A program made the translations under genes and the position numbers. The notes beneath the pieces are model-generated. The model was not told where the DNA came from and searched no databases. It saw only the letters and a list, made by a program, of their open reading frames with translations. Positions 11,747 to 21,654 of a stretch of DNA of 64,000 nucleotides are shown here, one piece after another. The stretch comes from Spongilla lacustris (taxonomy: Eukaryota > Porifera > Demospongiae > Spongillida > Spongillidae). Every line of letters begins with the position of its first letter. The stretch's first letter is position 1. The stretch is taken from NCBI GenBank assembly GCA_949361645.1, contig OX442420.1:3331882-3395881 (forward strand), read 5' to 3'.

Positions 11747-12229
11747 CTGAAATGAATAGAAGGGTCTGGAGGAATTATCATTTGGCAATGTACATATTTG
11801 TGTCCAATAAATGATAATTTACGGGACCAATCCTGAATGCTAGGTTAAGCAGTTCTTGTAACATTTATAACATCAATGGTTGCAGCATTTCATTGATACT
11901 ATCGATATTGTGCTTATCCCTTTGCCAGGGTCCTTGTATTAGATACATTGAATCTCTCATTTGCCACACATTGCATGTATTGAAATGCAACATAATATTC
12001 CACTAGAAACAAGTCTCTGTTATAGGAAAGTTTTTTTACACAACATAGAAATTGGTATGAAGAAAGAAACAATAAATTATAATGCAAAGGTCTTATACAT
12101 GCAGCAGTAGAGGGCATTCTAATTTTTATCACTAAATACTACATTTTATTCAATGACAAAGCATGCAGTGCAGTTTGTAAAGAGATAAATTTAGTATTGA
12201 TTCCTACCTGTCCACTATGCAGGGATAAT
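11747..12229. other. Intron sequence of the EGF gene, duplicated in copy B
   Basis: Blocks 11747-11845, 11890-12050 and 12076-12215 match 48579-48680, 49724-49890 and 51613-51815. The intervals between the copy-B blocks are occupied by insertions. No exon was seen. Confidence 0.7.
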
Positions 12230-12345
12230 AAGGGGGGGGCGGCAATTGCTGCCAGAGGGGCGGCAATTGCTGCCAGAGGGGCGGCATTTCATAGCCATGG
12301 GGGGGGGGGGGGGGGGGGGCGGCCGCCCCCCCCCCGAGGCTATGC
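12230..12345. repeat. Poly-G tract with 21-bp tandem repeat
   Basis: GGGGCGGCAATTGCTGCCAGA occurs twice plus a partial copy. It is followed by a run of about 20 G and a short C run. It marks the left junction of the copy-A recombinase retroelement. Confidence 0.85.
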
Positions 12346-12365
12346 TGGATCCGGGGCTGCCTATC

Positions 12366-12770
12366 ACGCGCAAAGAATGCAGTGGAACAAGGTATGGAGC
12401 TTCTCTCCCGCAGGAAGAAGCTCATCAAGCTTGCTGATCACTCCGAGGCCGGTTGGGCCCTCGTAGAGGAGTATGTCAAGGACGACCTCGCTGAAGATTC
12501 CGAAGACGAGAGGCGGATCGAATAAGCAGAACGTGCGGCGGAGAGGAAGATCGCTAAGCGAAAGCGAGAGCGGGACGCCGCTACGAAGAGGATGGCGGCG
12601 CGGCATAATGAGCGGACAGAGCCGCTGCTCCCCGACGGCAAGCGCCTGCACAAGCTAGGCAAAAGAGCCTACCGTACTGGTACCATTCGCGAGGGTCCGT
12701 ATCAGGAGCCTGCCACCAATGTGGCGAATTCGGCCATTAGAGGCGTGAATGCCCTAAACGGGCGGCCGCA
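12366..12770 (+). pseudogene. Gag-like remnant of YR retroelement A
   Basis: Matches the second half of the copy-B gag (52470-52830) with a charged, Glu/Arg/Lys-rich helical stretch (SRRKKLIKLADHSEAGWALV). An in-frame TAA near 12522 and further changes after 12650 break it. The zinc-knuckle end is scrambled. Confidence 0.7.
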
Positions 12771-12797
12771 GGTGCAACGTATCCTTTATTACATGTA

Positions 12798-13653
12798 GTG
12801 AGTAAAAATGCAGAGTATATAGAGGACACGTGTTCATGTGTCAAGGGTGTATGTAAGGAGAATGAAGGTGTTGATTTACAGAAAGGTGACATTTTATTGC
12901 CACGCCATGGTGTGTATCCTACTGTCAAGGGTAGACTGCATAGTTGCATTATTCTTTGGAGGGAAGAGTTATGTGCCTCTCCCTGGGTGTTGGATATACT
13001 TAGACAGGGTTACGTGTTGCCATTCACCTCAGTACCTACACCATATTTTCGTCCCAACCAACATTCCGCTCATGCTGAGGCTGTATTTGTTGATGGTGCA
13101 GTTGCTGAGCTTGTAGCAGGAGGTTATGTTAAGAAGGTTGATCAAAACCCATTGTTTGCAGCCCACTTTCGGTGGTGGTCAATGGGGTAGGAAAGAAGTG
13201 GTGCTGGCAGTCAAGCTGAGGCATGTAAACCGCTATCTTATAGTACAGAAATTTAAGGATGAAGATTTGCGTGTGGCAATGTTGATGTTTAAACCAGGTG
13301 AGTGGATGTTTTCATTACCTAAAATCAGGGTACCATCATGTTGATATAATTGAAAGTCATCAGACATTCTTAGGTTTTGAGTGGGGTCACAGTTTTATGT
13401 GTTCACTGTGTTGCCTTTTGGCTTGTCCACAGCACCATATGTTTTCACTAAATTGCTGCGTCCATTGGTACGCTTGTGGCGTGGTAAGGGATGTAAGGCT
13501 ATCCTCTATTTGGACGATGGCATTTTTGCAGTGGAAGGGGAAGGGGAAGCTGTTTGGGTTAGTACATGGGTGAGGGATACTTTGGAAAAAGCAGGTTTTG
13601 TGGCTAATGAGGCTAAGTGTACATGGACACCACCCCATAAGCTTCAATGTTGA
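12798..13653 (+). pseudogene. Reverse transcriptase of YR retroelement A
   Basis: The N-terminal part is open from 12798 to 13190 (VPTPYFRPNQ, FVDGAVAELVAGGYV). Two frame changes near 13150-13380 pass through RKEVVLAVKLRHVNRYL and SGYHHVDI. The catalytic end is then open to 13653 with FTVLPFGLSTAPYVFTK and ILYLDDG, the YxDD polymerase motif being intact. Extra bases around 13320 and 13350 explain the shifts. The DIRS-type assignment comes from its linkage to the recombinase downstream. The equivalent segment is deleted from copy B. Confidence 0.8.
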
Positions 13654-13789
13654 CCTTTAGCAGGGTGAACTATCCGTGCCTGCATGGTGTGATATGCTAG
13701 CTGTCATCCAGGAGGGTCAAATGGAATTAGTTTCTGGGCAAAATCTATTGAGTCATACAACGGGCTGCCTATTTGGCGAGGTCCTTCAG

Positions 13790-14585
13790 CAGTTCGTGTG
13801 ACATATTCAGATGCTAGCAATACTTGATATGGAGGATATACAGTAATGCATGGGAAGGCGCACGAAGTTAAACAGAGTTCAACCTGGCGGGAATTAGTAG
13901 CGGTTGCTAGGGTAATGGAATCAATTGCCACTAAGTTAGGGGGCACAAGAGTGCCGATAACCAAAATGTGGTTCGCATATTGCAAGTGGGTAGTGGGAAA
14001 GCTCACTTGCAAGTGGAAGCACTTAGGGTGTTTGAATTATGTGTTCAACATCAGATACACTTAGAGCCAGATTGGGTGCCCAGGGAGGAGAATCAGTTAG
14101 CCGACTATTTAAGCCACATTGTTGACTATGATGATTGGTATTGAACCCAATATATTTACCATGTTAGACAGATTATGGGGTCCCCACACGGTTGGATAGG
14201 TTTGCTAACCACGTAATACCCAATTACCACGCTTTAACTCCCGCTATGCTTGCATTGATAGTGAGGCAGTGGATGCTTTTACACTGCACTGGGGTGGGGA
14301 AAACAACTGGTGGTGCCCACCACCATCCCTTATCCCCAGGGCCTTGAAACATGCGGAAATATGCAAAGCAAAGGGAACTTTGGTTGCGCCAGCATGGGAA
14401 TCAGGCCCATTTTGGCCACTGATATGTCCCAATGGTCTAGATTTTGCCAAGTTTGTTGACGCATTTGTGTTGCTGCCAGTGTCAGATAATCTTTTTTGCC
14501 CTGGTGAATCTGGGCAGGTGTTGTTCCATGTGGAAGTCCCTAACTCTGCTGTCTATGCTCTCAGGGTTAATTTTGTGGTATAACC
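13790..14585 (+). pseudogene. RNase H and linker domain of YR retroelement A
   Basis: An RNase-H-like segment (YSDASNT, then SSTWRELVAVARVM) is followed after a frame change by ENQLADYLS and the conserved Asp-Tyr-Asp-Asp-Trp stretch. Next, in the frame open from 14269, come VDAFTLHWGGENNWWCPPPS and FWPLICPNG, ending ALRVNFVV at 14583. From memory this block lies between RNase H and the recombinase in invertebrate DIRS-like elements. A stop (TTGATATGG near 13825) and frameshifts make it non-functional. The same linker block is in copy B at 53343-53675. Confidence 0.7.
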
Positions 14586-14650
14586 TTGCACTGGGCAGTT
14601 GCTCGGGTAGGCTTGCATTCTGTAATGGTGTGAACTGTGCCAACCTTTGC

Positions 14651-14764
14651 ATGTTGACTGTGCTGAGCCATTTTGGGCTGTGTGTTGAGCCAGCTTGGGC
14701 TGTGTCAACCGGCGTATTGACTGTGTTTAGCCATTTGGGCTGTGTCAACCGGCGTGTTGACCAT
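14651..14764. repeat. About 41-bp tandem repeat before the recombinase frame
   Basis: The word TTTGGGCTGTGTCAACCGGC and neighbours recur about three times immediately upstream of the recombinase frame. The matching array in copy B (53801-53927) has a different unit arrangement, so this array is variable between copies. Confidence 0.8.
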
Positions 14765-14821
14765 TGAATACGAGAACAATCGTCAGTGAATTTCTAACTG
14801 CATTTTTCTATCCTTGTAGAT

Positions 14822-15987
14822 GTGATGTCTGCAGGTGTCTGGCCTTTGCTGAAGAATCTGGAGGACCCTGAGTTACGACGCTTAGCCCAGTCTCTACCAG
14901 CCACAGTTCTGAGAAGCAGGGCAGATTCCACAACAAAGAAATATCTAGGAGCATACCAGAGATGGAAGACTTTGGCAGAGGCCAGACATGAAGTACCTGC
15001 ATTCCCTGTCCAGGCAGTGCATTTGGCACTACAGTGGAACCCCAAAATGCGGACACCATCGGGACCCACCTGAAGTGTCCCGATAATTGAGGTGTCCGTT
15101 GGAACCTTTCAAAGTAACTTGTTTGGGACCTAGAAATAGTGTCCTGTTTATCGAGGTGTCCGTATTTCAGGGAATCCATATTTCGAGGTTCCACTGTATA
15201 CATACAACATCTAAGTGAGTCTGTACAGTCCAAAGCTGCAGTAGAGGAGGCGCTGCATGCACTGTCATGGTTGCATGAAGTAGCTGGGCTTGAGCATGTG
15301 GGTGCTGCACCTAAAGTGCTGAGTGGCCTGAGACGTGTTTTGGCCAAACTCAAAACACGTAAAGAGCCAATTACAATAGATATGTTGAAGGCCATGGTGG
15401 AGTCTGTGGGGCCAGATCCATCCCTGACGGAGGTCAGGTTGTTGGCAATGTGTTTGATATCATTCGCTGGATTTCTGAGGTGTGATGAGCTGATTAAGCT
15501 TAAGTGTTCCGATATAACTATTAATGCAGAGAATATGCTTATTAATGTTGCCTCCAGTAAGACAGATCAGTACAGAGAGGGATCTTCCCTTGTTGTGGCT
15601 AGGACAGGGACAGAGACCTGTCCTGGAGTGAGCATGTTGGAAAGATATTTCACAACGGGTGGGCTATGTCGACAATACATCGCATGTGAGGGTGTTTAAG
15701 GGAATAACTAAGACCAGGACTGGGGAAAAACTACAGAAGAGTGGGAGGCTGAGCAATTCTAGGGCATGGGAGATTCTGTTGGAGAAGATAAAAGCAATGG
15801 GTTGGGACCCATCACAGTTTGGGATGCATAGTCTGAGGGTGGGAGGCACCACAGCTGCGGCCAATGCAGGTGTACCTGACCGGTTGTTTAAGCAGCATGG
15901 CTGCAGGAGGTCAGAGACAGTTTCGGATGGGTATGTTAAGGACTCAGTCGAAAAGCGTCTGGAGGTGTCCAAACACCTGGGCCTGTA
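14822..15987 (+). pseudogene. Tyrosine recombinase of YR retroelement A, interrupted
   Basis: This should perform strand exchange to integrate the circular DNA copy. It opens with WPLLKNLEDPELRRLAQSLP and an N-terminal SAM-like region (STTKKYLGAYQRW). The catalytic half shows FLRCDELIKLKCSD (first Arg), HSLRVGGTTAAANAG (the His-x-x-Arg box), and HGCRRSETVSDGYV (second His and Tyr region). It is interrupted by a 165-bp MITE at 15032-15196 and by a frame change near 15659. Extra bases before 15680 shift the C-terminal part into the frame ending at 15985-15987. The catalytic set is visible but not in one frame, so the enzyme is dead in this copy. Confidence 0.85.
15032..15196. mobile_element. 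165-bp Tigger/mariner-like MITE inside the recombinase gene
   Basis: Starts CAGTGGAACCCC and ends GGTTCCACTG, flanked by TA on both sides (15030-15031 and 15197-15198). Copy B has the uninterrupted site (GGCACTATACATAC near 54176), so this is a clean insertion with a TA duplication. The repeated text about GGTGTCCG and AACCTCGAAATA resembles Tigger-type non-autonomous elements. A related copy lies at 39150-39237. Confidence 0.92.
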
Positions 15988-16021
15988 AGTGCTCACTGCT
16001 TTCTTTGTAACTCTATGTTAG

Positions 16022-16654
16022 ATGTCGTGCACAGTCGACACTACACCAATGTGTTGTCATGGGTAGGGTGCAAGAGTTATGTGGGAGGCAATAGGAGAGA
16101 GATAAACGTTTATGTCATTTGAACGTAGTGAATTAGACAGAAACTATGCTCTCTCCAATTGCAATTGGATACATATGATGTAAGTGTGAGGCATGTGGTG
16201 GAAGGTATATTAGCCTTGGGAGCAGAAAGATTGGTCAGTCTAGGTCACAGTGCACGCGACACCGGGAAATTTCAACATGTGTGTATTTTGAAACGTTTTT
16301 GTCCTACCGGAAGCAGGTTGCTCCTTGACATCATGACCACACAGATAAAAGTGCACAATTCCTGGCAATGGAACTCAGGTGTGCAGAGCAGTGTTTGTGG
16401 GTTTTTTCCTCACTAAGTGAGGTTTTTTTCCCTGAGCTGGTGTGGGCCCACCGCTCTAAATAAATTAGGCAAAAAATTCAAATTTAGATATAGGTAGTTG
16501 GTCCCTGCTCTGCGTGTGTGCTTGTATGTGTTTGTGAAGTGTGAATTCATGTGGAGTGTTGGTTGTATTTGCTATGTTGGGTGTCGTACACACCAATGTG
16601 TTGTCATGTGAGTGGGTAGGGTGCAAGAGTTATGTGGGAGGCAATAGGAGAGAG
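16022..16654. repeat. Right-end direct repeats B1-A2-B2 of YR element A
   Basis: B1 (about 16022-16102) and B2 (16581-16654) share ACACCAATGTGTTGTCATG and a GGGTAGGGTGCAAGAG block through AGGAGAGAG. A2 (about 16115-16272) matches the left-end repeat A1 of copy B (51986-52161) in the same orientation. The A1 ... B1-A2-B2 order is the known split-direct-repeat pattern. Confidence 0.8.
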
Positions 16655-16691
16655 GGTCCCAATTCTCCATTTGGAGAGCACTCATTGTTGT
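16655..16691 (-). pseudogene. Half of an EGF exon at the retroelement edge
   Basis: Read on the minus strand, an acceptor (TTGCAG) is followed by codons for D-N-N-E-C-S-P-N-G-E-L-G-P. It then stops abruptly at the right end of the YR element. It matches the first 37 nt or so of an EGF exon. The missing half appears to be the decayed sequence at 51912-51978 beside the left end of copy B. Confidence 0.7.
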
Positions 16692-17016
16692 CTGCAAGAA
16701 ACTCTTTGACCACTAATATAACAAGTAAAGGCAACTAGATGCAGGATTTTTTAACTTGATAAATTGTATACTCAATTGCAATATTGATTAGTTCAGAATA
16801 ATAAAAACTAATTAAATGTACTTGTCCACCATCTATATGCCTTAATGTGAAATTAAGCCATTTATGACTTACATAGATACAAGACACAACTCATGCATGG
16901 ATGTGCAGATAAATATAGGAATGTACAACACCATTAAATACTGGAACATCTAAACATAATGAATAACACATTGCAATGATGAATGCAACATGCTTGACCC
17001 ACTTTGCATTACCCAC
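16692..17016. other. EGF-gene intron, no exon seen
   Basis: AT-rich sequence without repeats. It has no counterpart in copy B, where the gypsy element occupies this place. Confidence 0.5.
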
Positions 17017-17139
17017 CATTGCAGGCATATCCTGATATAGTATACCCAGCTTTACAACTGCACTGGAATGATCCTGGAGTATTGGTACATATCTGAGCAC
17101 ATGGACCTAATCCTCCATTTGGAGCACATTCGTTTATGT
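17017..17139 (-). CDS. Calcium-binding EGF-like exon (copy A)
   Basis: A 123-nt phase-1/phase-1 exon with donor GTGGGT. It encodes [10 protein letters not shown]..., six cysteines, with [12 protein letters not shown] and GYTISGYACN. It is the last unit of a three-unit tandem array with a 345-bp period. Its copy-B counterpart is 58994-59116. Confidence 0.88.
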
Positions 17140-17361
17140 CTGAAAAAGATGTATTATATATTATTGGTGAGCAGTTCAGACAAAATTGCAACATCATAAA
17201 GACAATGGCATTCTTGTCAAGTTCTCTAAATTTTTGAGATATGAAACTGTTTCTCATTGTGCTAATTGTTATTAAATTGTTATTAAATTGTGACAAATGT
17301 CTGTTATAGATGTCCCTCTAGATGCTATAAAAATTATACACCATTAATCAGAATTTCTCAC

Positions 17362-17484
17362 CATTGCAGGCATATCCAGATACTGTATACCCAGTTTTAC
17401 AACTGCAGTAAAACGATCCTGGAGTATTGGTACATATCTGAGCACATGGACCTAATCCTCCGGTTGGAGCACATTCATTGATGT
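17362..17484 (-). CDS. Calcium-binding EGF-like exon (copy A, extra unit)
   Basis: A 123-nt phase-1/phase-1 exon with donor GTGAGA and acceptor TTTCAG. It encodes [10 protein letters not shown]..., with [12 protein letters not shown] and [10 protein letters not shown]. It has one Asn-to-Thr change near the start relative to its neighbours. All six cysteines are kept and there is no stop. This unit has no separate partner in copy B. Confidence 0.87.
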
Positions 17485-17707
17485 CTGAAAAAAGATGTAT
17501 TATATATTATTGGTGAGCAGTTCAGACAAAATTGCCACATCATAAAGACAACGGCATTCTTGTCAAGTTCTCTAAAGTTTTGAGATATGAAACTGTTTCT
17601 CATTGTGCTAATTGTTATTAAATTGTTATTAAATTGTGACAAATGTCTGTTATAGATGTCCCTCTAGATGCTATAAAAATTATACACCATTAATCAGAAT
17701 TTCTCAC

Positions 17708-17830
17708 CATTGCAGGCATATCCAGATAGAGCATACCCAGTTTTACAACTGCAGTAAAATGATCCTGGAGTATTGGTACATATCTGATCACATGGACCTA
17801 ATCCTCCGTTTGGAGCACATTCATTGATGT
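17708..17830 (-). CDS. Calcium-binding EGF-like exon (copy A)
   Basis: A 123-nt phase-1/phase-1 exon with acceptor TTTCAG and donor GTGAGA. It encodes [18 protein letters not shown] and [10 protein letters not shown], with six cysteines. The protein it encodes equals that of copy-B exon 59339-59461 by eye. The Ala-to-Asp change (CDQ) marks the pair as true counterparts. Confidence 0.88.
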
Positions 17831-18289
17831 CTGAAATGAATAGAAGGGAGGAATTATCATTTGGCAATGTACACATGTGGGTCCAATTTGTAATTCAAGT
17901 AATTCATGGGACATGCCTCAAATGCTAGCTGTCATTCATAATATTACATTCTTCATGGTTGCAGCTTTTCATTGCTAATATCAAAATATACGTATAGTGT
18001 TTAGTCCTGTGTTAGATACAATGAAAGAACCCTCCAGGTTTATTAATTATAAAAGACTCTCTTTACACTTCAATTGCATATAAAGCGATTATCATGAGAT
18101 GTACATTGTATTTTGTATTGGAATGTGACATTTATTGATGGGCAAAATTGAAGTGAAAAGGGTCCTTTAATGCATTTTAAATTTCAAACAGATACCTAGG
18201 TAATAATTTCTTAAATACAGGAAATTTTTCTTTGCTTTCATCGATTTGCCAGAGATGCCCCAGCATGGTGTTTTTCTTTTTTTTCTTTT
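17831..18289. other. EGF-gene intron, no exon seen
   Basis: Nearly identical to 59462-59924 in copy B. No exon or repeat family was recognised. Confidence 0.6.
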
Positions 18290-18375
18290 TCGAGTTTAAT
18301 GATGCAAAAAGTATTGGCTCCTTGCGGGCTCCGCCCCAGACCCCAATGAGGGAGCTTACAGCGCTCCCTCATACC
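18290..18375. repeat. GC-rich hairpin repeat family, copy 2
   Basis: GGGCTCCGCCCCAGACCCC is followed by the fold-back GAGGGAGCTTACAGCGCTCC and CCCCCTAGCTG. It is intronic and shared with copy B at 59925-60020. Confidence 0.8.
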
Positions 18376-18657
18376 CCCTAGCTGTGAGTGTTAAAGGTAG
18401 TCTCGTGCTCAGACTCACTTGTGTATTAGTAATCTCGCATAATGCGTTCACAAAAAGAGCCCGCGATAGGTTGTCGCAGAAAAAAGAAATTGTATTCCTG
18501 TGACGCAAAGTGACGTTGCCGGTACTGGTTTGTTATTAAAAAATGATTGCAAAGTCCAGGGCAGATTTTTCTTTTTCTTCACCCTGTGGCATTACCGGCT
18601 CTTGCGTCAAATTGTGTACCAGGCTAGCTACTTACGTGCATGAGTCTGGGAACGAGG

Positions 18658-18659
<2 letters not shown>

Positions 18660-18699
<40 letters not shown>
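18660..18699. repeat. 40-base poly-G tract
   Basis: Forty consecutive G residues (plus strand) in an intron of the EGF gene. The matching tract in copy B is 30 G (60293-60322). On the template strand of a minus-strand gene this is a G run, with C in the transcript. Confidence 0.95.
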
Positions 18700-18701
<2 letters not shown>

Positions 18702-18841
18702 ATCTAATCATCTTGCCCCCGGGTACTCGAAATCTTCGTTATGTCTACAGTGCCGGCTAAGTAATGTTTCTCGTGAAAAGTACCATTTTGTGGTAAATGC
18801 ACATTATCTGTAACTGACTGAGCTAGGTAGAGAACTCTTAC

Positions 18842-18964
18842 CATTGCAGGCATAACCAGATAGATTATATCCCGCCTTACAACTGCAGGAGAATGATCCT
18901 GGAGTATTGGTACATATCTGAGCACATGGACCCAATCCTCCATTTGGAGCACATTCGTTGATAT
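18842..18964 (-). CDS. Calcium-binding EGF-like exon (copy A)
   Basis: A 123-nt phase-1/phase-1 exon with acceptor TTTTAG and donor GTAAGA. It encodes [28 protein letters not shown] and GYNLSGYACN, with six cysteines and the calcium-binding consensus. The counterpart in copy B is 60465-60587, with one silent difference seen. Confidence 0.9.
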
Positions 18965-20095
18965 CTAAAATAGATATTGTGGTTGAATCCATGATTAGTA
19001 CATGCAAATCCAATGATACAATTAACACATCCCAAACGCTAGCTACCATCATACTACAATTGAATTGCTTTTTATTGTGGTCAACAGTCCACAATTGTTT
19101 ACGTCCCGTGTTTCCATGCTTACCAGTTATTTGTTTGTGCTTAGAATATTTTGTTTCTAAACCGGAATATTTTCATGTCTCATAATATTCTGGCTAGCAT
19201 TTGTCGTGACAAATACGATAGCGCCGGCCCAAAGAATGTCACGTTCTCTTCGACACGGTAGGTACTGCGCGGTGACCAATGAATAACAAAATGAGCAATT
19301 ATACGCTATAATTGGGGGAGGGGGGGGGGGGGTGTCAATTGTCGGTAACTTGTGTGCGCTACATAGAACTTCATCTCTGGACATAGTTATAGGCATACAT
19401 TCAATGATCATTTCTTTCGTGTTCATGTGTGTCCCTCCTTTGCTGCTGCTAAGAGCTTTTACACTGTAAAACATACCAAATTACATGGATATGTAATTCA
19501 GACATCAACGGTATAAGGTCCATCATTCTTACGAGCATGTATGGTAAGCCATTGGTTTCAGCAATGCCAAAAATTTGTTACCACAACAGGTCCTGGCAGT
19601 TTCCAGCATCAAGCCTAGCTACAGATAGCCTTATCTGCTGCAACCTCACTAAAGTGCACTACATGTACATGTACTTATATGTTGATTGGTGATGTATATA
19701 TGCTTACAATGCTGCTGTGTTTCCTGGACCACTCCATACAGCTCTTTTGTTGTATAAACAGCCTATCAAACCTCTGCTTTGCTTACAATGTACTTTTTTT
19801 CCCCCAGGGCGGGGACCTTGTTTGTGTTGCATGATCCCACACCTCCAAAGCTGCATCACACATGCAGAGATTGAACTTCATATTTTAATTTCATGTGGTG
19901 TGCATTTGTAGTTGAAAGCATGCACAGAGCAAGGTCAGTCATGCAATGCTTCGCCATACTTGTGATGATGGAGGGGATGCTCCAATTGTAGATTTTTAGC
20001 ATTCATAGGTTTTGTAACCATCCTGTCAGTGTACATAAACAGCCACATCAAAGGTACTAAGTTTGGAAAGATCACATTAATACAATTTCTATAGT
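18965..20095. other. Large EGF-gene intron, no exon seen
   Basis: Matches 60588-61723 in copy B with scattered small indels. It includes a G-rich stretch at about 19315-19332. The minus-strand open frame there is only composition. Confidence 0.55.
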
Positions 20096-20109
20096 AGGCC
20101 TACATACAT

Positions 20110-20697
20110 ATTACCCCGGATCAGTTTTGGCTGCTAGAGGTGATCTGGGTCAGTGTACCTTATACATCATGCATTCATTATACATATACATTGTATTACC
20201 CGGATCAGTTTTGGCTGCAAAAAAGTGATCCGGGCGTACCTACATTGTGTACATGCATGTATAAACACATTCATATATACGTAAATTGCCCATGCAGTCC
20301 GGATCAGTTTTGGCAGCAAAAGGTGATCCGCGGGCCATGCACGCATGCACTAAATGTATATGGAACTGTCTTGTGTTTATGTATTGGCAGAAAAAGGATG
20401 TTTTTTTTCTCATCATGCATGCATGCATGCTGCTATCCGTCAGGATCAATACGCGCAATGGATTTGATGACGACTCGACGTCCCTATATATGTTTTATAC
20501 AGAATTAAGTGAACGAAATGGAGCCCGGCCCATTAGTATTGTATTAATAGCATAAAATCATCAAAGCAAACCGCTTGTATCGATGAGAATTAGTACCCGG
20601 CGCACTTTTTGCAGAGGCGGATGAACCGGCCGGATCAATTATTGCAACTAAAAGTGATCCGGATCACTTTTTACCCGGATCAATTTTTGCGCGACAG
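20110..20697. mobile_element. GGATCA-type repeat element, present only in copy A
   Basis: The motif pair CCGGATCAGTTTTGGC ... AAAAGTGATCCGG occurs at about 20113-20160, 20197-20232 and 20298-20335. It recurs near the right end at 20632-20697, which finishes TTTTTGCGCGACA. The terminal text parallels the element at 38206-40248 (GGACCA version, ending TTTTCGCGTGACA). The left terminus is not clear. Copy B has unrelated sequence at this point. Confidence 0.6.
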
Positions 20698-21039
20698 TTC
20701 CCGAGGGGGAACCAATGTTCCTGTTGGGTCATGCAGGATCATCACTATACATGTACATTCGCATTAAAAGCGGCAGAAATCGTATACAATGCACGCAGGA
20801 ACAAAAACGCTGTCCGTTCGTACATTAAGTCAGTGGACATGTAAGTCCCAATACCACCATCAATCTTTATGATTTTAGAAAGATGGTGGGATGTAAGGAC
20901 AATAATAATTATTATGGTGGGATGTAACACATTAAAGTTGGTGGATATAATGACTAGAAGGTAATGGTAGTGTAAAAAGGAAGGGAACAGCTCACTTCAT
21001 TTAATTACATGCAGCATACTGAAAATGTGCTTAACTCAC

Positions 21040-21147
21040 CGCTACAAGCATATCCAGGGGGACAGCTGCAAGAGTAAGATCCAACAGCATTGGTACATAA
21101 CTGAACCAATGGATCCAATCCTCCGTTTGGAATGCACTCCTTGATAT
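21040..21147 (-). CDS. EGF-like exon lacking one cysteine (copy A, most 5')
   Basis: A 108-nt phase-1/phase-1 exon with acceptor TTGTAG and donor GTGAGT. It encodes DIKECIPNGG, then a position where Cys is replaced by Leu, then CTNAVGSYSCSCPPGYACS. Only five of the six EGF cysteines remain, because the second is lost. Copy B (62799-62906) shares the loss. The frame is open and the splice sites are good, so it is probably expressed with an altered fold or a free cysteine. The first exon and signal peptide were not found. Confidence 0.82.
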
Positions 21148-21654
21148 CTACAACCATGCAGAAAATATATTGAGTTATGTTGCAATACAAATATAGCAGA
21201 TGTGTATGTAAAAGATGTCTTGATTCGGTAAGCATGATTTATGCAGTTAGCTCTCTGATTGTCTCTGTTTCTAACCAGTGATGTGAAACTCAAGGAACTG
21301 TCGACTTATACAATCAACAAATGCTTTTCTCGAATGAAAATGGTTTTAAAAAATTTAGTTGTTAGAGTGCAGAAAGGTATAAAACTTCAAAAAACCCCCC
21401 TCATATTGGCATAGAAATGTCAAAAAAACGTATAGCTACCATATATGATCTAAGTTATAATCATTATTTTATTATGAGCTCTGTGAAATAATATTTATTA
21501 GTCTTCCAACAAAATGAGCCTTCCTCATACCGAATAATTATAATATCAATACCGGTACAATTATCATTACTATATATAATGATTATATAACAAATAATAC
21601 AGTAATTATATACTCACAACTATTTATAAAGAGCACTACAACTAAAACTCACAA

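Larger units (their letters stand above)
12361..16654 (+). mobile_element. Tyrosine-recombinase (DIRS-superfamily) retroelement, copy A
   Basis: The order on the plus strand is gag remnant, reverse transcriptase, RNase H, a conserved linker domain, tyrosine recombinase, and a right end with repeats. Reverse transcriptase plus a phage-type recombinase instead of a DDE integrase is the hallmark of DIRS/Ngaro/PAT elements. The right-end repeats (segments I call B1, A2, B2) are direct, not inverted, which favours the PAT/Ngaro-type split-direct-repeat layout. The left end is missing: homology to copy B (51986-55271) starts only within gag at 12361. It is broken by in-frame stops, frameshifts and a MITE in the recombinase. 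It lies antisense to the host EGF gene. Confidence 0.85.
17017..17830. repeat. 345-bp tandem exon-intron units (three exons)
   Basis: Three EGF exons begin at 17017, 17362 and 17708, spaced 345 and 346 bp. The introns between them are near-identical, including GCTATAAAAATTATACACCA and the doubled TTATTAAATTG. In copy B the same array has only two exons, 58994 and 59339. Confidence 0.93.

Noticed and set aside
12204..12437. Proline- and glycine-rich open frames
   Set aside because: Created by the poly-G/poly-C tract at the retroelement junction.
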